Shown piece by piece: positions 25,597 to 32,169 of a DNA stretch of 32,169 nucleotides (its first letter is position 1; each line of letters begins with the position of its first letter). Location: positions 16,068 to 48,236 of the forward strand of contig MGSF01000013.1 of NCBI GenBank assembly GCA_001798715.1, given 5' to 3'. The notes under the pieces were generated by a model. That model worked only from the letters and a program-made list of their open reading frames with translations. It had not been told where the DNA came from and did no database searches. A program made the translations under genes and the position numbers. Source of the DNA: Deltaproteobacteria bacterium RIFCSPLOWO2_02_FULL_50_16 (lineage in GTDB: Bacteria > UBA10199 > 2-02-FULL-50-16).

Positions 25597-26757
25597 ATGA
25601 AAATAGAACTCGCCGATCGCATCAAACACCTTCCTCCCTATCTCTTCGCGGAGATCGATCGATTGAAACAAGAACAGATCCGGCGGGGAGTCGACACCAT
25701 TGACCTGGGTGTGGGGGATCCGGATCAACCCACGCCGGATCATATCATCAAGGCCCTCTGTGAAGCCGTCAAAAATCCCCGGCATCATCGATATCCCTCC
25801 TACGTGGGTCTCTTGGGTTTTCGGGAGGCCGCGGCACAATGGATGAAGAGGCGTTATAATGTCTCCATCAACCCGGCAACCGAGGTCGTCTCCCTGATTG
25901 GATCCAAGGAGGGAATCGCCAATCTCCCCTATGCCTTCATCAACCCCGGTGATGTCGTCCTCATCCCCTCTCCCGGTTATCCCCCTTATACGAGCGGCAC
26001 CCTCTTCACAGGTGGAAAACCCTATTGTCTCCCCCTAAAAAGGGAAAACAGTTTTCTCCCGGACCTCAAAGCCATCCCCAAAGATATCCTAAAAAGGGCC
26101 AAACTGATCCACGTCAATTATCCCAATAATCCCACCTCCAAGGTGGCCCCCCGCTCCTTCTATGAAGAAGTGGTCCGCTTTGGACACAAAAACAATATTA
26201 TCGTCTCGAGTGATATCGCTTATGGAGAAATCTATTATGGTCCTGAAAGACCCTTGAGTCTTTTGGAAATCGACGGTGCCAAGGACGTTGCAATAGAATT
26301 TCACTCACTGTCCAAGACCTTTAACATGACGGGATGGCGCATTGGTTTCGCCGTGGGACAGGCCGATATCATCGCCGGACTGGGCAAGATCAAGACCAAT
26401 ATCGATTCCGGCATCTTTGAGTCCGTGCAGATGGCCGGCATTGCCGCCCTTCAAAAACCTGCGTGGACGGATTTGATGAGAAAAGTCTATCAGGAACGCC
26501 ACACCTGTCTGACAACGGGTTTAAAAAAGATTGGTTTTGACATTGCCTGCGCCGAGGCCTCCTTCTACGTGTGGATGGCCGTGCCCCGGGGTCTGACATC
26601 GGCGACCTTTGCCATGAAACTCCTCAAGGAAAAAGGGATTATCGTCACCCCCGGCAATGGTTTCGGAGAGTATGGTGAGGGCTATGTCCGTTTTGCCCTG
26701 ACCCAAGAGGTGAAAAGGCTTGAAGAAGCCCTTTCGCGCCTCAAAGGTATTCTTTAA
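25597..26757 (+). CDS. dapL: LL-diaminopimelate aminotransferase / class I aminotransferase
   Basis: MKIELADRIKHLPPYLFAEIDRLK, DLGVGDPDQPTPDHII, HSLSKTFNMTGWRIGFAVG; the tracked ORF from 25498 is over-extended. Confidence 0.85.
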   Translation: MKIELADRIKHLPPYLFAEIDRLKQEQIRRGVDTIDLGVGDPDQPTPDHIIKALCEAVKNPRHHRYPSYVGLLGFREAAAQWMKRRYNVSINPATEVVSLIGSKEGIANLPYAFINPGDVVLIPSPGYPPYTSGTLFTGGKPYCLPLKRENSFLPDLKAIPKDILKRAKLIHVNYPNNPTSKVAPRSFYEEVVRFGHKNNIIVSSDIAYGEIYYGPERPLSLLEIDGAKDVAIEFHSLSKTFNMTGWRIGFAVGQADIIAGLGKIKTNIDSGIFESVQMAGIAALQKPAWTDLMRKVYQERHTCLTTGLKKIGFDIACAEASFYVWMAVPRGLTSATFAMKLLKEKGIIVTPGNGFGEYGEGYVRFALTQEVKRLEEALSRLKGIL

Positions 26758-27252
26758 GTGAGGACCACCGCCTTTATCAGTCTGGGATCCAATCTGGGCC
26801 ATCGCCGCCGGACATGCCACGAGGCCCTTTTAAAACTCACCTCCCATCCTGAAATTTTCCTAAAAAACTCTTCCTCCTACTATGAGTCCGAGGCCATAAC
26901 CCTTGACAATACCCCCCAACCCCCCTACCTCAATCAGGTCGTCGAGATCGAAACCTCCCTTGATTCTCGCGCGCTTCTGTACTATCTCCTAGAAATCGAA
27001 AAAACCCTGGGCCGGAGCCGCCAAGAGAGATGGGGCCCCCGCACCATTGACCTCGACATACTCTACTACGACAATTTAGTCACGGAATCGCCCGAGCTCA
27101 TCCTCCCCCATCCGGAAATCCAAAACCGCCCGTTTATCCTGATCCCCCTGATGGAAATCGCCCCCTCATGGCAGGATCCCAAAAGCAAAAAAAGTCTGGA
27201 AGAGATGTGCCGTGGCCTACCCCAATCCCAAAAAGTGACGAGGGCCTCCTGA
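26758..27252 (+). CDS. folK: 2-amino-4-hydroxy-6-hydroxymethyldihydropteridine pyrophosphokinase (GTG start)
   Basis: FISLGSNLGHR, RWGPRTIDLDILYYDN, LPHPEIQNRPFILIPL. Confidence 0.95.
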   Translation: MRTTAFISLGSNLGHRRRTCHEALLKLTSHPEIFLKNSSSYYESEAITLDNTPQPPYLNQVVEIETSLDSRALLYYLLEIEKTLGRSRQERWGPRTIDLDILYYDNLVTESPELILPHPEIQNRPFILIPLMEIAPSWQDPKSKKSLEEMCRGLPQSQKVTRAS

Positions 27253-27485
27253 TGAGAATTCTTCTTTTCCTCCTCTTGATTTTTCTCCTCTATCAACTCT
27301 GGAGGTTTTCTGAATTAAGGGCCAAAATGATCCGAAAAAAAACCGTCAAGACCCAACCAAAAATCGAGGCCCACCCCATGGTTCAGTGTCAGAGGTGCGA
27401 AACCTTTGTCCCCAAAAACGAATCCATTGATTATAAGGGACGTGCTTTTTGTGGTGAAAAATGCCGGGATGAATCCAGGCCATGA
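27252..27485 (+). CDS. Small membrane-anchored PP0621-like protein with Cys motifs
   Basis: N-terminal TM helix, MVQCQRCETFVPKNESI..GRAFCGEKC; start codon overlaps the folK stop. Confidence 0.7.
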   Translation: MRILLFLLLIFLLYQLWRFSELRAKMIRKKTVKTQPKIEAHPMVQCQRCETFVPKNESIDYKGRAFCGEKCRDESRP

Positions 27486-27531
27486 TTACACTTGAACCCC
27501 TAAATCAAAAGTGCTTTAATGCTCTATCCTT

Positions 27532-28113
27532 ATGTCCTTTATTGATCCCAAAACCAAAGAAGTTAACTGCAAGATCGTCTATTACGGCCCTGCCTTCTCC
27601 GGAAAGTCCGCGAACATCAAGAGTCTTTACAGAAAGATGTCCAAGGGGAAAAAGATCAAAATCCTCTCCATCCCCCAATCCCAGGACAAGACCCTCTTTT
27701 TTGATTTCATTCCCCTCTCGGTAGGAATGGTTAATGATTACAAGATCCGCTTTCACCTCTATACCGTCCCCGGTCAGCCCCTCTACGACACCAGCCGACG
27801 CATCATCCTCAAGGGAGTCGATGGTATCGTCTTCGTCGCGGATTCCCAAGTCGCCAAGATAGAGGATGATCTGGAAAGCCTGGAAAATTTGAAAACCAAC
27901 ATGATCGATCTTGGGGCCTCTCTCGATGATTTTCCACTCGTGATTCAATACAACAAACGAGATCTGAAAGGCATCGCCCCCTTAAGTGAGCTCAACACCC
28001 TCCTCAATAAAACCAACGTCCCCACATTTGAGTCCGTCGCCAGCGAGGACAAGGGGACCTTTGAAACGATGCAATCCATCGCAAAGCTGGTCTTGAAGGA
28101 ACTGAAAGACTGA
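27532..28113 (+). CDS. MglA-like small Ras-superfamily GTPase
   Basis: EVNCKIVYYGPAFSGKSANIKSLY, TLFFDFIPLSVG, RFHLYTVPGQPLYDTSRRIILKGVDGIVFVADSQ, VIQYNKRDL. Confidence 0.9.
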   Translation: MSFIDPKTKEVNCKIVYYGPAFSGKSANIKSLYRKMSKGKKIKILSIPQSQDKTLFFDFIPLSVGMVNDYKIRFHLYTVPGQPLYDTSRRIILKGVDGIVFVADSQVAKIEDDLESLENLKTNMIDLGASLDDFPLVIQYNKRDLKGIAPLSELNTLLNKTNVPTFESVASEDKGTFETMQSIAKLVLKELKD

Positions 28114-28116
28114 CCT

Positions 28117-28761
28117 TCACTTTGGGACTTTTTTCCAATCCTCCAAAAACCTCTGAATCCCGATATCCGTCAGGGGATGTCTCGTCAATTGCTGGATGAC
28201 ATTAAAAGGGACCGTCGCCACATCGGATCCAATGAGGGCCGCCTCCTTCACATGAATGGGATGGCGGATACTGGCGGTCAAGATCTGGGTCTTAAAACCA
28301 TAGTTATCATAAACCTGCCGGATTTCTGAAATCAGATTCATCCCCGTCTCGGAGATATCATCCAATCTCCCCACAAAGGGACTCGCATAGGAGGCCCCCG
28401 CCTTGGCCGCCAAAAGGGCCTGATTGACGGAAAAGACGAGGGTCACATTGGTAGGGATCCCTTCTTGAGCACAGAGCTTTGTGGCCTTGAGTCCCTCCGA
28501 GGTCATGGGCAATTTAACAACAATATTTTTATGCCAGCCGGAAAATTCGTGGGCCTCCTTCATCATCCCCTTGGCCTCCAAGGAAACGGCCTCCACACTG
28601 ATGGGACCATCGACGATGGAGACAATTTCCTCGATCACCTCCCTGTGTTTGCGACCTGTCTTGGCCATCAGGCTGGGATTGGTGGTCACACCATCAATGA
28701 CCCCCATCTCATGGGCCTCTCGAATCTCTTTCACATCAGCGGTATCGATAAAAATTTTCAT
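28117..28761 (-). CDS. Transaldolase / fructose-6-phosphate aldolase-type
   Basis: [65 protein letters not shown]. Confidence 0.93.
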   Translation of the reverse strand: MKIFIDTADVKEIREAHEMGVIDGVTTNPSLMAKTGRKHREVIEEIVSIVDGPISVEAVSLEAKGMMKEAHEFSGWHKNIVVKLPMTSEGLKATKLCAQEGIPTNVTLVFSVNQALLAAKAGASYASPFVGRLDDISETGMNLISEIRQVYDNYGFKTQILTASIRHPIHVKEAALIGSDVATVPFNVIQQLTRHPLTDIGIQRFLEDWKKVPK

Positions 28762-28780
28762 GCAAGCTCCTTTTTTTCGG

Positions 28781-29371
28781 TTACACCTCAAATCGCCGCT
28801 CCAACGCTCTTGTCAAGGTCACCGGATCGATATACTCCAGATCCCCCCCCACAGGAATCCCAGAGGCCAAGCGGGTCAGCCGTTTATTAAAGGGCCTTAA
28901 CACCTCCGTCAAATAAAGGGCCGTGGCCTCGCCTTCGGCATTGGGACTCAAGGCCAAGACAATTTCTTGAATGTCCTTATCCCTTTTTAACCGCTCCATC
29001 AAGAAAGACAATCTCAATTGATCCGGCCCAATGGCCTTCAACGGCGAGAGGACACCATGCAAGACATAGTAGAGACCCCTAAAAAAACCCGTTTTTTCAA
29101 CCGTTAAAATATCCGAGGGTTCTGCCACAACACATAAAATCGTTGTGTCTCTCTGTCCCTTGGCACAAAGAGGACAGCGTTTCGCTTCGGAGATGTTTTG
29201 GCAAAGATCGCAATAATAGACATTTTCGGTCACTCCCTGAATCGCCACTGCCAGGCGTTTGGAATAATCCCCCTTGGAACGCAAAATAAAATAGGCCAAG
29301 CGGGTTGCGGTCTTTTCACCGATCCCCGGAAGCCGGGACAATTCTTGAATCAGTCGATCTATTGGATTCAC
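28781..29371 (-). CDS. recR: Recombination protein RecR
   Basis: [19 protein letters not shown]4 zinc motif [37 protein letters not shown]. Confidence 0.95.
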   Translation of the reverse strand: MNPIDRLIQELSRLPGIGEKTATRLAYFILRSKGDYSKRLAVAIQGVTENVYYCDLCQNISEAKRCPLCAKGQRDTTILCVVAEPSDILTVEKTGFFRGLYYVLHGVLSPLKAIGPDQLRLSFLMERLKRDKDIQEIVLALSPNAEGEATALYLTEVLRPFNKRLTRLASGIPVGGDLEYIDPVTLTRALERRFEV

Positions 29372-29682
29372 AAATTTGGGGGGTTGAGTCCTAAATCCTC
29401 AAAAACCTTCATCATGCCTGTTTTGGCATTCTCACGGGCCTTTTTCAAGGCCTCATTCACAGCGCCGGCAATTAATTCCGGAAGCATGGATTCTCCCACC
29501 TTCTCCACAAGGCCTTCCTCCAAGACAATCCTCAAAATCTCTTGCTTGCCATTGGCGACCACCTTGACCATTCCCGCCCCGGACTGTCCCTCAAAGGTCA
29601 TGGCCTCGAGCTCTTCCTGTCTCTCTCTCAACTGTTCCTGAATCTTGCCAGCATCCTTAAACATCTTCAAAAAATCCATCAA
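29368..29682 (-). CDS. YbaB/EbfC family nucleoid-associated protein
   Basis: Size, position between dnaX and recR, GAGMVKVVANGKQEILRIVLEEGL. Confidence 0.92.
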   Translation of the reverse strand: MMDFLKMFKDAGKIQEQLRERQEELEAMTFEGQSGAGMVKVVANGKQEILRIVLEEGLVEKVGESMLPELIAGAVNEALKKARENAKTGMMKVFEDLGLNPPNL

Positions 29683-29688
29683 TCTCTC

Positions 29689-31230
29689 CTATGACTTCCT
29701 CTCGACAACTCTGGTCTCTTGAGGGTCGAAAATGGCCAGGGCCTCATCCACAATCGAGTGAGAACGGCCCATCTTTGCAGGATCAGGGGGCGGACTTCCC
29801 TCCTGGAGAATCCACTCAATCTTCATCTCCTTTTTGAAAAATTTCTGGGCCAGTGACACCAAGACCACCATGCGCTCGGGATCCTGAACCACCTCATAGT
29901 AAATCGAACCCTGCGGATAACTGATAATGAGGCGCTCATGCTCCATCGAAACCAGGGAGCCATGTTCCAACATCGAGGCCAGTTGAGGTTTGTGGGACTT
30001 GACAAAGGCCAAAAATCCCAGCCATGAGGGGACCGGTGAGATCTCACTGGGGGGACCCAAAGGAGGTAAAACCGCTGGTTTTGGCGAGGAAGAAAGGGTC
30101 TCCAGGCGCTGTAAAATTTCCTGAATCGACTGGACGGATTCCAGGTGACACAACCGCAAACACGTAATCTCCAACAACGTCTTGGGATAAGTCGAACGCG
30201 CCATCTCTTCATAGGCCCTGTACAAGATCTGAAACATCCGATCAAGATCGGCCCATGAACCCTGTTTCGCCTGGGCCATGATCTTTTCCCTTTCCTCCGG
30301 CAGGAAATCCTGCAAGACTTCCTGCCCCCCTTGTGGTTCGATCTGTGACACCAGGAGGTGGCGAAAATGATTGAGGAGGTTTCCGGACCACCTTTTGACA
30401 TCCAGACCCCCCTCAAATATCTCCCGAATCTTGTCCATCGCCCCCCTGGCATCCCTTTTGAAAATCAAATCCGTCATCTCAAAGACAGAATCATGACTCA
30501 AGATCCCCAGGGCCTCACGGACCTGGGAGGCCTTGATCGCAGAACCTGAAAAAGAGACGACCTGATCCATCAGACTCAAGGCATCCCGAAGGCTCCCGGC
30601 CGCCTCCCTGGCAATAAGAAACAGTCCTTCTTGATCGACCTTGATCCCCTCCTTTTTGGCGATGGAGGAGAGACTCTCCATAATCTTGGCCGCCGGGATG
30701 CGGCGCAGATCAAAACGAAGGACCCGAGAGAGGATGGTCGCCGGCAGTTTTTGGGGTTCGGTGGTCGCAAAGATGAAGATCGCGTGAGGGGGGGGCTCTT
30801 CCAGGGTCTTGAGAAGGGCATTGAAGGCCGAGGTCGACAACATATGGACCTCATCGATGATGTAGATCTTATAGCGTCCACTGGCCGGGGTATACTTGAT
30901 GTTCTCCCTCAATTCGCGCACATCATCGACCGAGGTATTGGAGGCCCCATCGATCTCCAAGACATCCAGGGAGCGCCCCCGGGTAATATCCTGACACAGG
31001 GGACAGGCATTGCAGGGATCGGGGGTGGGTCCCTTCTGGCAATTGAGGGCCTTCGAAAAGAGGCGCGCGAGCGACGTCTTCCCGATCCCCCGGGGTCCCG
31101 TCAGGAGGTAGGCATGGTGGAGGCGTTTAAGACGGACGGCATTTTTAAGGGTCGTCGTCACCGCCTCCTGGGCCACCACCTCATCAAAGGTCTGGGGCCG
31201 ATATTTGAGGGCAAAGACTTGATAGGACAT
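29689..31230 (-). CDS. dnaX: DNA polymerase III subunit gamma/tau
   Basis: YRPQTFDEVVAQEAVTTTLKNA, LLTGPRGIGKTSLARLFSKALNC, IIDEVHMLSTSAFNALLKTLEEPP. Confidence 0.96.
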   Translation of the reverse strand: MSYQVFALKYRPQTFDEVVAQEAVTTTLKNAVRLKRLHHAYLLTGPRGIGKTSLARLFSKALNCQKGPTPDPCNACPLCQDITRGRSLDVLEIDGASNTSVDDVRELRENIKYTPASGRYKIYIIDEVHMLSTSAFNALLKTLEEPPPHAIFIFATTEPQKLPATILSRVLRFDLRRIPAAKIMESLSSIAKKEGIKVDQEGLFLIAREAAGSLRDALSLMDQVVSFSGSAIKASQVREALGILSHDSVFEMTDLIFKRDARGAMDKIREIFEGGLDVKRWSGNLLNHFRHLLVSQIEPQGGQEVLQDFLPEEREKIMAQAKQGSWADLDRMFQILYRAYEEMARSTYPKTLLEITCLRLCHLESVQSIQEILQRLETLSSSPKPAVLPPLGPPSEISPVPSWLGFLAFVKSHKPQLASMLEHGSLVSMEHERLIISYPQGSIYYEVVQDPERMVVLVSLAQKFFKKEMKIEWILQEGSPPPDPAKMGRSHSIVDEALAIFDPQETRVVERKS

Positions 31231-31348
31231 TTATTTCTCCTCCCAGGAGACCCTAAAATAGGAACGGTCCTTTGTAATCAAAATGAGGGGGACTGACAAG
31301 CAAGAAAGGGGTCTTATCCCCGTCAAGGGAGGGGGTCGTGGAGGGGCA

Positions 31349-31389
31349 TTATCAATTTGATAAGTGTGATATTATCAAAATGAGAATAT
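31349..31389. promoter_or_regulatory. Two adjacent dyads, candidate activator-binding sites
   Basis: TTATCA-ATT-TGATAA (31349-31363) and ATATTATCA-AAA-TGAGAATAT (31369-31389). Confidence 0.45.
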
Positions 31390-31475
31390 TGACGTTTTTA
31401 GACATCACTCCCTCCCTACTAATTTCATAACACATTGATTTTATTATAAAAACATTGGCTATGAAATCCTTTGAG

Positions 31476-31492
31476 TTGGCACTGGGCTTGCA
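31476..31492 (+). promoter_or_regulatory. Sigma-54 (RpoN) type -24/-12 promoter upstream of the Cys-rich repeat protein
   Basis: TTGGCAC-TGGGC-TTGCA; GG-N10-GC spacing. Confidence 0.7.
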
Positions 31493-31506
31493 ACCTATAG
31501 GGGGCA

Positions 31507-32169
31507 ATGAAGATAATTCGTGGGATCCATATTTGTGCACTCTCCATTATATTAATAGGGATCCTTGTCTCCTCTTCGACCCACGCCGCAGGGGCCCTTG
31601 CTAAAGCCAAAACGGGCTCAAAGGTCAACCAGACTGCCAATATGTCCTTCGCCAATTCCGGCAGCAATGCCCTGATGTCGACGGTCAGCCAAGGGATCTT
31701 TGTTGATGTTGGCGGAAGGAATGTTGCCGTTGCAGGGACTGGAGCCGGCTCTGTTGAGGGGGGCGGTTTTGATGTCGTTGTCCGCGATCCCGGTGGTGGA
31801 GGGGGGCAAGAATGCAATCCCCAGACAAAACCAGCACCAGTACCCTGCATCCAATTTGTATGCCTCCTGGGCCAGTGGAAGCCTGATACCGTATCCCTCA
31901 ATGGAGACGCCTGCAATGACAGCAACGCCTGTACTGTGACAGATGTCTGTTCCGGAGGGGCCTGCACGGGCTCTGGAACTATTCCAAATCTCAATGACAA
32001 TAATGTGTGTACCACTGATACGTGCGTCAATGGCGCCGCTGTCCATACAAACAACACAGCTGCCTGTAACGATGGCAATGCCTGTACTGTAACAGATGTC
32101 TGTTCCGGAGGGGCCTGCACGGGCTCTGGAACTATTCCAAATCTCAATGACAATAATCCCTGTACCAAT
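31507..32169 (+). CDS. Secreted Cys-rich tandem-repeat protein (3' end beyond window)
   Basis: Not in the ORF track because it runs off the edge. Translation MKIIRGIHICALSIILIGILVSSSTHAAGA... then ACNDxNACTVTDVCSGGACTGSGTIPNLNDNN repeats. Confidence 0.85.
   Translation, partial: MKIIRGIHICALSIILIGILVSSSTHAAGALAKAKTGSKVNQTANMSFANSGSNALMSTVSQGIFVDVGGRNVAVAGTGAGSVEGGGFDVVVRDPGGGGGQECNPQTKPAPVPCIQFVCLLGQWKPDTVSLNGDACNDSNACTVTDVCSGGACTGSGTIPNLNDNNVCTTDTCVNGAAVHTNNTAACNDGNACTVTDVCSGGACTGSGTIPNLNDNNPCTN
31909..32169 (+). repeat. 153-bp (51-codon) tandem repeat in the Cys-rich protein gene
   Basis: Unit 1 31909-32061, unit 2 from 32062; 66-bp perfectly identical block (31939-32004 = 32092-32157). 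Confidence 0.93.

Noticed and set aside
29689-31230. Programmed frameshift site in dnaX
   Set aside because: No obvious A6G-type slippery heptamer was seen by eye on the coding strand, so none is claimed.
31425-32168. 247-aa minus-strand repetitive ORF at the right edge
   Set aside because: The opposite strand encodes a signal peptide and Cys-rich repeats with the same period; the minus frame is a by-product of the DNA repeats.

Overview
The window is a gene-dense bacterial chromosome segment. Gene content and style suggest a deltaproteobacterium-like lineage, but that is inference. It is mostly housekeeping genes: a 5'-truncated aconitase, hemE, nirB-nirD with an FAD oxidoreductase and an MFS transporter, bcp with a [2Fe-2S] ferredoxin-like gene, lpdA, metH with a separate activation-domain ORF, rho, an argH-lysA-dapF-dapA-dapB-ZIP-dapL-folK cluster, an MglA-like GTPase, and transaldolase/recR/ybaB/dnaX. 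At the right edge is the start of a secreted Cys-rich repeat protein. The main non-routine signals are: (1) two in-frame, stop-free, multi-hairpin insertions, 150 bp in nirB and about 102 bp in the MetH activation-domain gene. They share sequence modules in rearranged order and hairpin stems that covary, which resembles the Rickettsia palindromic elements. (2) A 103-bp near-identical direct duplication of the lpdA 3' end brackets a 2.9-kb accessory segment (GH8-like secreted protein plus DUF4143-type ATPase), giving lpdA two alternative C-terminal tails. (3) A 50-bp dyad abuts the ATPase start codon. (4) Two strong sigma-54 promoter matches have repeated upstream motifs, and the nirB one is followed by an attenuator-like leader. 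(5) metH is split by one in-frame stop. (6) A 123-bp terminal-inverted-repeat element lies between two convergent genes. No tRNA, rRNA or CRISPR was recognised. All assignments were made by reading the sequence; no searches were run.
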